Shown one piece after another: positions 17,742 to 25,857 of a stretch of 64,000 nt of DNA. The position numbers were made by a program, and so were the translations under genes. Source of the DNA: Enterococcus wangshanyuanii (lineage in GTDB: Bacteria; Bacillota; Bacilli; Lactobacillales; Enterococcaceae); contig NZ_CP021874.1 in assembly GCF_002197645.1 (NCBI RefSeq), positions 1 to 64,000 on the forward strand. Reading direction: 5' to 3'. Within the stretch, counting starts at the first letter, position 1. Each line of letters begins with the position of its first letter. The notes under the pieces are model-generated. The model had not been told where the DNA came from, did not search any database, and worked only from the letters and a program-made list of their open reading frames with translations.

Positions 17742-18046
17742 TGTATAAGTCAATGATGATCGATGAGTTTGAACAATTACAGAAAAGAAATCAATTAGAA
17801 ATTATTGATGTGCGAGAAGTGGACGAATATCAGTCTAGTCATATCAATGAAGCAAAAAACATGCCTTTGAGCACCCTGCAGGAGACCGCTGAGACGTTGG
17901 ACAAAGCGCAAGAATATTATATTATTTGCCATTCTGGCGGACGCTCTCAAATGGCTAGTGAATATTTTGCTTCATTAGGGTATAATGTAACGAATGTGAT
18001 GGGCGGAATGTCCGCTTGGAGAGGAGACGTTACTCGTGGGATGTGA
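17741..18046 (+). CDS. Second single-domain rhodanese
   Basis: 101 aa; CCAGGAGG lies upstream. IIDVREVDEYQSSHINEAKNMPL and the active loop IICHSGGRS (Cys63). The active loop differs from that of the first rhodanese (CQSGLRS) and of the reductase domain (CQSGQRS), so the three sulfurtransferase units of the operon probably have different acceptors (inference). It overlaps cstR by 11 bases. Confidence 0.9.
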   Translation: MYKSMMIDEFEQLQKRNQLEIIDVREVDEYQSSHINEAKNMPLSTLQETAETLDKAQEYYIICHSGGRSQMASEYFASLGYNVTNVMGGMSAWRGDVTRGM

Positions 18047-18290
18047 TCCTAAATTAGCCAATCGTTTAAAACGTTCTGAAGGACAAATTCGCGGCGTTTT
18101 AAAAATGATGGAAGAAGGTAAGGATTGTCGAGAAGTTGTGACTCAGCTGATGGCTGTCCGTTCCAGTATCGATAAAGTAATCGGACTTGTTGTGACAGAG
18201 AATTTGAAACAATGTATGGAAGATGAGCAGATCGATCTTTCCAATGAAGATCTAGCAAAAGCTTTAGAGATGATCGTGAAAACTAGATAA
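18036..18290 (+). CDS. cstR: CstR-type persulfide-sensing repressor (CsoR/DUF156 family)
   Basis: 84 aa, all-helical family. Cys31 (in GKDCREVV) and Cys60 (in ENLKQC) are the two cysteines of CstR, while the His of the Cu(I)-binding CsoR Cys-His-Cys triad is Asn56 here. This favours a persulfide sensor over a copper sensor. An additional Cys3 is present near the N-terminus. It is encoded last in the operon whose promoter carries a matching palindromic operator at 15745-15760. Confidence 0.88.
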   Translation: MGCDPKLANRLKRSEGQIRGVLKMMEEGKDCREVVTQLMAVRSSIDKVIGLVVTENLKQCMEDEQIDLSNEDLAKALEMIVKTR

Positions 18291-18340
18291 AAAAAGCGTT
18301 AAACTTTTTAGCCAGAGGCCTGAAGTTTAACGTTTTTTTT
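18291..18340 (+). terminator. Terminator of the persulfide operon
   Basis: CGTTAAACTT (18297-18306) pairs with AAGTTTAACG (18323-18332), preceded by A and followed by eight T residues. Confidence 0.9.
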
Positions 18341-18522
18341 AGTGAATAGATGATTCGTAAGGTACTGATTTAGAATAATTAGTTCCAAATCATTAACACG
18401 TACTTTTTTTTATAGATCTATTTCAAGAAGTAAAATATAACACTATTCAGAGAATCATATAGCCCTATTTTTTTGTTTTTTCTGAAAAAAATATTCGTAA
18501 TAGCGATAAAATTTGAATTATT

Positions 18523-18552
18523 TTGAAAAAAACAAATTAAATATAGTATAGT
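18523..18552 (+). promoter_or_regulatory. Promoter-like sequence reading toward the integrase, outside the flanked segment
   Basis: TTGAAA (18523-18528), 18 bases, TATAGT (18547-18552). It lies left of the left recombination site and would transcribe into the segment, giving a long untranslated leader before the integrase in the present orientation. The 18341-18635 region is otherwise AT-rich and gene-free. Confidence 0.45.
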
Positions 18553-18635
18553 TTAAGTAGTGATGTTAAATAGTTGAAAAAAATAATTTGAAACCATTTT
18601 AGTTATTTAATTGAAAAAATATGTTTTTGTCATTA

Positions 18636-18664
18636 TTTTCTTATAACTTCTACTTGTAGGAAAA
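18636..18664 (+). repeat. Left recombination core site of a putative invertible segment
   Basis: Arm TTTTCTTATAA (18636-18646), 7-base spacer CTTCTAC (18647-18653), arm TTGTAGGAAAA (18654-18664). The arms are imperfect inverted repeats (9 of 11 positions), the usual form of a tyrosine-recombinase core site. The reverse complement of the site at 20169-20197 matches it at 25 of 29 positions, with the spacer identical. Confidence 0.75.
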
Positions 18665-18862
18665 TAGAGTCTATATCTCAGTCGGAATTCATTTAACAAA
18701 GATAACTTTAATCTAAAAAACCTTTGAAGTCAATGTATTATTTCGTTTTTATCTTATCAATTTTTTTATATTTTTTTGAAAAATAAGAGAATAATGAAAG
18801 AGTTTTGTTGCTTATAAAACAAATTTCTGATTTTAATCACTAAAAAACATTGTTTTCATAGC

Positions 18863-18892
18863 GTTATATCAAAAATAAAAATGAGCCGTCAA
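18863..18892 (-). promoter_or_regulatory. Outward-facing promoter-like sequence inside the flanked segment
   Basis: On the minus strand: TTGACG (18887-18892), 18 bases, TATAAC (18863-18868). In the present orientation it fires left, away from the WxL operon. After inversion it would fire across the right site toward 20282. The CGTCAA word recurs at 18899-18904 and 20109-20114, so these words could alternatively be arm-type binding sites for the integrase. Confidence 0.45.
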
Positions 18893-18930
18893 AATAATCG
18901 TCAAGAAATGTTGGAAGGGAATGATGAAAG

Positions 18931-20058
18931 ATGTCTAAAAAAGGAGAAAATATTTATAAACGAAAAGACGGTCGCTGGGAAGGTCGTTACATTAAACAAC
19001 GAACACCAACGAAAAAAATTATTTATGGATACGTCTATGGGAAAAAGTATAGTGAGGTGAAAGAAAAGCTGATTTTTCTAAAAGCAAAACAGTTAGTCAC
19101 TCAAGAGACTGTGATTTCTTCCCATAAAACGTATCAAGATTGGATTATTTACTGGCTTAATAATACTGTAAGACGAACAGTGAAAGCCACAACTTATTCA
19201 AATTATTTTCGATTGCTAAGTAAGCACATTTTGCCTACTCTGGGAGAATATCATTTGGCAAAGATAACTTCTGCACTGTTACAAGAATTTGTTGATGGAT
19301 TACTTGCTAAAAATCTAGCAAACAGCACGATTCGTTTGATTTTTACTATCGTAAATAAATCCTTAAAAGAAGCAGTAAAAAATGAGTATTTAGATAAAAA
19401 TCCATGTAATTCAGTACATTTACCTAAGCACACGGTGCCGATTATTCACTCATTAAGTAGTAAGGAGCAGAGAAAATTAGAAGAACTGGCCTTCCGTGAA
19501 ACGGAGTGCTCCCCAATTATTTTAGCTCTCTATTCGGGGATGAGAATAGGAGAAATCAGTGGACTCAAATGGGAAGATATTGATTTTGATAAAGGATTGA
19601 TTCGAGTCCATCGAACGATTTCAAGAATTATCGATGAACATAGCACGATCAATAAAACAGAACTAATCTCTGGAAGCCCAAAAACAGCATATTCTAGCAG
19701 AGTGATTCCTTTAGCAACTAATTTAAAAGACTATTTACTTGAAAAAAAAGAAACCTCTCCTTCTGAATACGTGATTCATTGTCGAGGAAAACTGGCGGAG
19801 CCAAGAGTCATTAATTATCGTTTTAAACGAATGATTCGTGAAACAGAGTTCGCATCGATTCATTTCCATGTGTTGAGACACACATTTGCAACTAGGTGTT
19901 TGGAACAAGGAGTTGATATTGTTAGCTTGAGTCGAATTTTGGGGCATCGATCGACAAAGCTCACACTCGACACCTATGCCGATTCATTGTTGGAGCATCG
20001 ACAAGAAGTCATGAAAGCCGTTGATGCATTGTTGAAAAAACCCCCTTTATTCAAATGA
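18931..20058 (+). CDS. Tyrosine recombinase (Tn916/phage integrase type), solitary
   Basis: 375 aa; GGAAGGGAATG lies upstream. The N-terminal arm-binding-like domain (residues 1-55, YKRKDGRWEGRYIK) is followed by a SAM-like core-binding domain (65-160). The catalytic domain holds Arg205 (SGMRIGEISGLKWEDI), Lys251, His313-x-x-Arg316 (HVLRHTFAT), His339 (ILGHRS) and Tyr349 (LDTYADSL), the full catalytic set. No excisionase, replication, conjugation or phage genes are nearby. It is flanked by two core-like sites in inverted orientation, suggesting that its substrate is the segment it lies in. Confidence 0.92.
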   Translation: MSKKGENIYKRKDGRWEGRYIKQRTPTKKIIYGYVYGKKYSEVKEKLIFLKAKQLVTQETVISSHKTYQDWIIYWLNNTVRRTVKATTYSNYFRLLSKHILPTLGEYHLAKITSALLQEFVDGLLAKNLANSTIRLIFTIVNKSLKEAVKNEYLDKNPCNSVHLPKHTVPIIHSLSSKEQRKLEELAFRETECSPIILALYSGMRIGEISGLKWEDIDFDKGLIRVHRTISRIIDEHSTINKTELISGSPKTAYSSRVIPLATNLKDYLLEKKETSPSEYVIHCRGKLAEPRVINYRFKRMIRETEFASIHFHVLRHTFATRCLEQGVDIVSLSRILGHRSTKLTLDTYADSLLEHRQEVMKAVDALLKKPPLFK

Positions 20059-20062
20059 CATT

Positions 20063-20097
20063 AAACCAATAGATCCTGATATTGGTTTTATTTTTTT
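20063..20097 (+). terminator. Integrase terminator
   Basis: AAACCAATA (20063-20071) pairs with TATTGGTTT (20080-20088), followed by TATTTTTTT. It insulates downstream genes from integrase transcription in the present orientation. Confidence 0.88.
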
Positions 20098-20104
20098 GTT
20101 TTAA

Positions 20105-20156
20105 AAGCCGTCAAAGCAATGGTCATTTGGCGGCTTGGAATCTAGATATATATGAT
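20105..20156 (+). promoter_or_regulatory. Hairpin and weak rightward promoter candidate inside the flanked segment
   Basis: AAGCCG (20105-20110) can pair with CGGCTT (20131-20136). TTGGCG (20127-20132), 18 bases, TATGAT (20151-20156) could act as a promoter pointing at the WxL regulator in the present orientation. Because two candidate promoters occupy opposite ends of the segment, which orientation is ON cannot be settled from sequence. Confidence 0.3.
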
Positions 20157-20168
20157 TTTTTTACCATT

Positions 20169-20197
20169 TTTTCTTATAAGTAGAAGTTATACGAAAG
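20169..20197 (-). repeat. Right recombination core site of a putative invertible segment
   Basis: Arm TTTTCTTATAA (20169-20179, identical to the left arm of the other site), spacer GTAGAAG (20180-20186, exact reverse complement of the left site's spacer), arm TTATACGAAAG (20187-20197). The asymmetric spacer sets site polarity, so the two sites are inverted relative to each other and strand exchange would invert 18654-20179. A -10-like TATTATACT (20206-20214) lies just outside. Confidence 0.75.
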
Positions 20198-20281
20198 AGT
20201 TTAGATATTATACTACATTTCTGAAAACAATAGGGAATGAAATGCTCTTGATTTAAATAATCAGAATTTGGGAGGCACGTC

Positions 20282-20968
20282 ATGTATAAATTAGGAATTA
20301 TATCAAAAAAAAATTATTCCGAAAAAATAATATCCGAGTTTGAAAAAAATGGTTTCATGCTGACATGTTTAACCAAAGAACAAATCTGTAGTGACGGATT
20401 GGATGGCATTTTTATTGAAGAAACAGAAGAACATTCAATCAGTCTCATTTGCGAATTGGTGTTGTCGATTCGCAAAGAAAGTGATGTGTTTATTTGGGTT
20501 CTCTCTAAAAAGTCAACGACTGTCGATCGGCAAGTTTATTTACAACTAGGGGTCGATAATGTATTTAATAGTAACTACTTTCCTGAAGAACCCTTATTAG
20601 TTATACGGAACACGTTTACTAGAAAAATGAAACAAATTCCAGCAGAACAAAAAACAGAAATGAATGATTCCGAAATAAATTCGATGAAATTGGACCCAAG
20701 AAATTTAAGTCTCTCTGTCGTTACAGGTGAAAACCAGGTGAAAGAAATTGCTTTGACAAAATTAGAGTATCGGATTATGGAACTATTATACAGCAATCCT
20801 GGAAAAGCCTTCTCATATAAAGAAATCCATGAAGCTCTTTGGAAAATTCCATACAGCGATCGGCCGTATCGGGTAGCTAATCTGGTTTTTCACATCAGAG
20901 ATAAATTGGAAAATACATCTATTTATATCAAGACTGTACGATCTAAAGGGTATCGATTGATTTTATAA
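20282..20968 (+). CDS. Response-regulator-like WxL-locus transcription factor
   Basis: 228 aa; GGGAGGCACGTC precedes the ATG. The N-terminal 115 residues look like a degenerate receiver domain: the phosphoacceptor region reads DGIFIEETEE, with no clear Asp in the usual place. The C-terminal domain is an OmpR-type winged helix (LTKLEYRIMELLYSNPGKAFSYKEIHEALW ... VANLVFHIRDKLE ... IKTVRSKGYRLIL). No kinase is encoded nearby. Placed directly before the WxL genes and 22 bases from the next start, it is the probable activator of the operon, and the first gene affected if the adjacent segment inverts. Confidence 0.8.
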   Translation: MYKLGIISKKNYSEKIISEFEKNGFMLTCLTKEQICSDGLDGIFIEETEEHSISLICELVLSIRKESDVFIWVLSKKSTTVDRQVYLQLGVDNVFNSNYFPEEPLLVIRNTFTRKMKQIPAEQKTEMNDSEINSMKLDPRNLSLSVVTGENQVKEIALTKLEYRIMELLYSNPGKAFSYKEIHEALWKIPYSDRPYRVANLVFHIRDKLENTSIYIKTVRSKGYRLIL

Positions 20969-20990
20969 GCAGTTGAAAGGAGGTGAAAAA

Positions 20991-23900
20991 ATGAAAAGGA
21001 AAAAAAGACTCTATTTATTTCTAAGTTTCATTACGATCGTAGGCATCTATTTTTACCATAGTACACCATTGCTTAAAGCAGAAGAATCTACCAGTCAAAG
21101 TACTGTAGAGTCGACACCGCCCCTTTCAACAACCGAGTCATCTAAAGCTGATGTTACTAAAAATGAATCTTCAACGCTAGGTGAGACTAATAAGAATGTA
21201 AAGACTATACAGCCCCAAATGACAAATCTTGAAACGTTTGAATTATCAGAAAATGGGACGGGGATCGTAGCTAAGAATATAGCAAAAACAATGACGGATA
21301 TTCAAAGCTATAACGGTGATACTGAAGCAATCAAACAGATGATTCTCAGAGATACTGAGGCAAAAGCATATGGAGTGTCTGGCGGATCTATCGTTGAAGT
21401 AACCGATAAGATCCAACTATCTGATCTAAAAGGACTTGATACAGTTGCAACGAATGATCTACAAGAGTTTCATTTGACGTTGACCGTTCCTTCAAGTGAG
21501 TCAGGAACAGGCAGCGATTTGACAAGTGAAGTCATCGTTTATGTCGGAAATGTAGCAAAAGTAAGTACATGGGATCAACTGGATGCTGCATTGATGAGTA
21601 ACACGGTAACGATTGTCGATGTGCAAAATTCTATGACCAATACTGTAACGAACAGGACGGATCGAACTGTCTCGGATAACCGACCAAATTATGTGTTATT
21701 AGGAAATGGTTACTCTCTTGATTTTATTGGCTATTCTTATAGATGGGGAACGAATACATCGATCGTACACAAAGCAGTTGTCGATAATGTAGATATGTAT
21801 GGAGGGCACTATTATGGACCTGTGACGATGTGGGATAGAAATGCCTATGGCTCAAGTATCACGTATCGAAATGTAAATTATACAGGTTCACAAGTGACGG
21901 CCTCTTTCCAAGCGCTTTTACGCTTTGAAGGGAAAAACGTCATTAAGTCTAAAGCAACAAGTTACACCTCTTATGATGGAGCTACTCGCAATATGGCCAA
22001 TACCAATCAATCTGGTTTAGAGTCACATACACTTTTATTTGCATCTAATACGGACACAACGATCGAAGTAGAAAATGGTGATGGTGTGATTTTAGGTAGC
22101 TGGTACTCTAACTATGATACGGTCGCAACGATTCAACCTTCTTTGACTTTAGAAGAAAATGCTACTGCAACGATTCGTACGTTAGGGAACGCGGGAGAAA
22201 CAAATTCTTGGCAAACTGATGGCGGCAATATTCCTTCTGTGATCAGCGTTCAAAGAAATGGAAAAATAAATGTCGGTAAAAACGCCACATTAAATGTTGA
22301 GACCGCAGATGGAACAACACGTGTACCCGTACGTTTAGGTTACCAATCAGCAACCTCTCAATGGACGACGAGTATCGATCTGGAGGAAAGCAGTCATTTC
22401 AATGTGAACATCAACGGTCCGATTGCGACGACTAGTTCACGTGCAGGATTTATGCTTCAACAAAATTCCGCTATCAATGTCGGTGACAATGCAGAGATGA
22501 CTATCAATGCAAATCAGATGACAGCTGGTGCTCCGGTCATTTCTATGGGACAAAACGCCAAATTTGATGTCGCAGAAAAAGGGCAGCTGACGTTGAATAA
22601 AAACGGGGGAGTTGGACGTCTTCTTGATCTTTCTAATGGCTCTAAATTTAAAGTAAGTGATCAAGGTGCAACAAAGTTTATTTCCACAAATGAAGGAACA
22701 TCGACAAGCTCAATGATCTATGGAGGTAGTGGTTCTTCTTTTATTATTGGTGATAAAGGAACCTTTGAGTCTGTTATTAAAGATGGGACTGGCGTTCGGA
22801 ATATGCTGGATTTTGGTAGCAATACTACCTTCCAATTCTCGAATGCTCAAAAAATAGACTTGGATTCACGGGGGAATACAAATGCAAATTTGATCAATAT
22901 GACGAATCCAGGGACGTTTACAGCTGATATTCAGGAAGTTTCTTCTTGGAGTAAGCAGGATGCAGCACAAGTAACACCAACATTCCACTGGACACCGATG
23001 TATGGAATGACGATCAAGTATAACGGTATTACTACAACAAGTGTTTCAGGAAATAGTATTACAAATGCGATCCAAACAAATTTCATAAATAACTATCGAA
23101 CAGAAAACTTTTCAAGAATTGTTTATGATTATATTCCAGATGTGATCGTTGGAGTAGATGAAATCAGTGATAATAAAGCACTAGAAAGCGGTCAAAAAAT
23201 TTCTGGGACAGTCAATAATGATGCAGCAATGCTGTTTTATCTAGTAACAGATGAAAACGATCCAAGTAAAGATGTATTGTTAACAACTCCGGATGTAGCT
23301 TCTCCAGTTGAAGGCGATGCACGAAAATTTCATACGATCGCGGATGATAAAGGAAAGTTTACTTTTGAGTTACCTGAGAATGTTACGTTGAAAGCAGGAC
23401 AAAAGATAAAAGCTTATGGATGGTTAAATGGGAAGGACAGCTACACGAATCAAACAGTTTTAGATAAAACGCCTCCAAAAGGAGAGTCCGTAAATTATCA
23501 TGTTGCTTTAAACGAAGCTGCACCGACTGCAGATAAATTTGTAAGTAATCCAACCGATTCTAATCCAACACCACAAAATTTCACGTATGCTTTTAATGCA
23601 GAAACACCGCAGTCGTTGGTTGACAGCTTTATGGGTCAACTTGGTGAACATACTGTAAAAGTCGACTTATCGGATGAAGCAGGTAATATGACGACTGTTG
23701 TATCTACTCTTACTGTGAACAAGGCAACACAAGAAATTTATGGCTCTGATATAGAAGCACCTTATGTCGATATTCGTAATTTATCCGAAGAACAACTGAA
23801 AAATTACATTCTTACGCATAGCCAACCAACCGCGTACAAATTAATGGATGGTGAAAAAACAGATCTTAGTTCATTTATAAAAGTGACGGATTTTGGTGGA

Positions 23901-24680
23901 TTGAATGATATCGCAACCATTCAACCTAAAGCATATCCCGTGACGCTAACAGTCAAAGCTAGCGATTCAGGATTGCCAACAGATATCTCTACGACGATCA
24001 ATGTCACAGTTGTTGACGTAGACGCAGTGTTGAATGTCGAGTTTGTGAATGAAGTAGAGCAAGTACTTTCAGGTTATACAGTGACACTTGATACACAGGT
24101 AGGAGATACGATCGATCTGACTAAAAATACTGAAGTTCAAGGTCAATTAGAGAACGTATTATCAGCAGGGTATGATATCGCTCAACGTCCAGAAAATGAG
24201 ACTGCAGTAAAAATTGATAATACAACGGTGACTGTAAGATACAAACTGCAGGGGGTATTGAGTTTAACTTCAGTACCGCATGCGTTGGATTTTGGAACAT
24301 TGTCGTATGATGCAACAACCAAACGAGTAGAAGAGCCAGTTTTTGATGAGCAACTTGTTGTGACTGACACGCGTGCAGAAGCAGCGAATGGTTGGCGTAT
24401 GACCGCTTCCTTGTCTTCTCCAATGCAAAATGCCAAAGGGCAAGAATTGACGAATGCTTTACGCTATGTGAATCAAGGAAAAGAAACGATTTTAAACCAA
24501 GATGCACAAGTTATTTATACCAATACGCAAGGGACTATGGGGAGCTATACTGTCAGCAACGGCTGGGGAACTGCCCCTAATACGGATGGAATCAAGCTTC
24601 AAATCAATTCCTCAGATACGGTATATACAGGAGATTATGTTGGCGTCATTACATGGAAAGTGATGGCAGGACAACCATAA
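20991..24680 (+). CDS. Large WxL-domain surface protein with beta-helix-like region
   Basis: 1229 aa; the start at 20991 follows AAAGGAGGTG ideally. An N-terminal signal/membrane segment (residues 6-26) is followed by a Ser/Thr-rich linker to about 60. A region of about 180-680 is rich in short beta strands with Asn/Gly turns (NVGKNATLNVE, INVGDNAEMTIN, FDVAEKGQLTLN), as in right-handed beta-helix surface proteins. Ig/cadherin-like domains follow to about 1085, then the WxL domain with DFGTLSYD, GWRMTASL and the terminal TWKVMAGQP. It is expected to bind peptidoglycan non-covalently through WxL. Confidence 0.85.
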   Translation: MKRKKRLYLFLSFITIVGIYFYHSTPLLKAEESTSQSTVESTPPLSTTESSKADVTKNESSTLGETNKNVKTIQPQMTNLETFELSENGTGIVAKNIAKTMTDIQSYNGDTEAIKQMILRDTEAKAYGVSGGSIVEVTDKIQLSDLKGLDTVATNDLQEFHLTLTVPSSESGTGSDLTSEVIVYVGNVAKVSTWDQLDAALMSNTVTIVDVQNSMTNTVTNRTDRTVSDNRPNYVLLGNGYSLDFIGYSYRWGTNTSIVHKAVVDNVDMYGGHYYGPVTMWDRNAYGSSITYRNVNYTGSQVTASFQALLRFEGKNVIKSKATSYTSYDGATRNMANTNQSGLESHTLLFASNTDTTIEVENGDGVILGSWYSNYDTVATIQPSLTLEENATATIRTLGNAGETNSWQTDGGNIPSVISVQRNGKINVGKNATLNVETADGTTRVPVRLGYQSATSQWTTSIDLEESSHFNVNINGPIATTSSRAGFMLQQNSAINVGDNAEMTINANQMTAGAPVISMGQNAKFDVAEKGQLTLNKNGGVGRLLDLSNGSKFKVSDQGATKFISTNEGTSTSSMIYGGSGSSFIIGDKGTFESVIKDGTGVRNMLDFGSNTTFQFSNAQKIDLDSRGNTNANLINMTNPGTFTADIQEVSSWSKQDAAQVTPTFHWTPMYGMTIKYNGITTTSVSGNSITNAIQTNFINNYRTENFSRIVYDYIPDVIVGVDEISDNKALESGQKISGTVNNDAAMLFYLVTDENDPSKDVLLTTPDVASPVEGDARKFHTIADDKGKFTFELPENVTLKAGQKIKAYGWLNGKDSYTNQTVLDKTPPKGESVNYHVALNEAAPTADKFVSNPTDSNPTPQNFTYAFNAETPQSLVDSFMGQLGEHTVKVDLSDEAGNMTTVVSTLTVNKATQEIYGSDIEAPYVDIRNLSEEQLKNYILTHSQPTAYKLMDGEKTDLSSFIKVTDFGGLNDIATIQPKAYPVTLTVKASDSGLPTDISTTINVTVVDVDAVLNVEFVNEVEQVLSGYTVTLDTQVGDTIDLTKNTEVQGQLENVLSAGYDIAQRPENETAVKIDNTTVTVRYKLQGVLSLTSVPHALDFGTLSYDATTKRVEEPVFDEQLVVTDTRAEAANGWRMTASLSSPMQNAKGQELTNALRYVNQGKETILNQDAQVIYTNTQGTMGSYTVSNGWGTAPNTDGIKLQINSSDTVYTGDYVGVITWKVMAGQP

Positions 24681-24694
24681 AAGGAGAGAGAAAA

Positions 24695-25021
24695 ATGAAA
24701 CAAATGCGAGTTATCTTGTTCTGTTGCTCTCTGATTCTATGGATAGGGGTCTTTTCTACAGAAACCGTTGTTCAGGCAAATGAAGGAAATGGTGGTCAAG
24801 TCATTACAGATGGAAAAATTTCATTTTATGAAGGAACGACTGAGACCAGCAGTTCTACCAGCACAGAACCCAGTTCAGCGACGCCAAGCAAATCGATTGG
24901 AAAACCGCTTCCTAATACGGGAGAACAGATCAAACACTATAGTCTAATTGGAGGCGGCTTGCTTCTTTTAGTCCTAATCTTTCTCTTTTTTACTAACAGG
25001 AGAAAGGGGGAGCAGAAATGA
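24695..25021 (+). CDS. Small LPXTG protein of the WxL locus
   Basis: 108 aa; AAAGGAGAGAG precedes the ATG at 24695. Signal peptide (ends VVQANEGNG), short Gly/Ser/Thr stretch (residues 50-68), LPNTGEQI, hydrophobic tail and RRKGEQK: a sortase substrate. Small LPXTG proteins of this kind are regular members of WxL clusters and may form part of the surface complex with the WxL proteins. Its stop and the next start share ATGA. Confidence 0.88.
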   Translation: MKQMRVILFCCSLILWIGVFSTETVVQANEGNGGQVITDGKISFYEGTTETSSSTSTEPSSATPSKSIGKPLPNTGEQIKHYSLIGGGLLLLVLIFLFFTNRRKGEQK

Positions 25022-25824
25022 GATTCACACACACTTCTTTTATAGCTAGTATGACGGGTCTTGTCCTTTTGTTTAGTATCAATAGTTTATCTGTGCAGGC
25101 AGCTCCCGATACTATGGAGCAATCTGGATCAGTCTCAGTAAAAGGAAGTTCAACGACAAACCCTGTTGATCCTGAAAATCCAGGTACAATAGTTGATCCT
25201 GGGAAAAGCCCATCTACAACAGGTCCACTTCGGATCGATTATGTATCAGCACTTGATTTTGGTGAAAGTAAAATCACGAAAGGTGCTCGTCGATACAATG
25301 CACGAGCGCAACAATTTTTTGGTGATACAGGACCAAGAGGAAGTTATATCCAGATCACAGATCAGCAGGCGGATTCCTCAGGCTGGACATTACAGGTCAA
25401 ACAAGAGAAGCAATTTACGAATCCGATCATTCAAAACGTTGAGGAACAAGAGTTGAAAGGGGCAGTCTTGTCTTTGGATAAAGGCTGGGCAAATTCTAGT
25501 AGTATTAGTGAAGCCCCAACAGTAACACGCGAAACGATTGCTTTGAATTCGATTGGTTCGGCATATGAAGTAGCGACTGCACGAAAAAATAGTGGTAAAG
25601 GAATTTGGACGATCACATTCGGTGCTTCAGAGAGCAATACGAATAATCAACCTCATACACTAACACCAGTCGTTGATGCTTCACATAAGCCAATTATAGA
25701 TCAAACCTATAACAAGCCAGTGTATAGCAATTCAGCAATTACTCTGACCGTACCAGAAACAACGGTGATACATCCGGTCGAATATCAAACGGAGATAACT
25801 TGGATATTAGCCAAGTTGCCTTAA
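25018..25824 (+). CDS. WxL-domain secreted protein
   Basis: 268 aa; AAGGGGGAGCAG lies upstream. Signal peptide ending VQAAPD, a Pro/Asp linker (VDPENPGTIVDPGK), then the WxL domain: LDFGESKI, first WxL motif GWTLQVKQ and second motif at the extreme C-terminus, ITWILAKLP. The domain docks on peptidoglycan non-covalently and contacts the DUF916/DUF3324 protein of the locus (family knowledge). It shares the VDPENP linker with the next protein, so the two are paralogues. Confidence 0.9.
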   Translation: MRFTHTSFIASMTGLVLLFSINSLSVQAAPDTMEQSGSVSVKGSSTTNPVDPENPGTIVDPGKSPSTTGPLRIDYVSALDFGESKITKGARRYNARAQQFFGDTGPRGSYIQITDQQADSSGWTLQVKQEKQFTNPIIQNVEEQELKGAVLSLDKGWANSSSISEAPTVTRETIALNSIGSAYEVATARKNSGKGIWTITFGASESNTNNQPHTLTPVVDASHKPIIDQTYNKPVYSNSAITLTVPETTVIHPVEYQTEITWILAKLP

Positions 25825-25857
25825 TAAATTACACACACTTTTAGGAGGAACAACAAT

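Noticed and set aside
18636..20197. Interpretation as attL/attR of a small integrated element
   Set aside because: The asymmetric spacers are in inverted, not direct, orientation, and the segment carries only the integrase; excision would need direct repeats.
24121..24507. 128-aa minus-strand frame inside the large WxL gene
   Set aside because: Antisense shadow of a well-supported coding region; no start signal.
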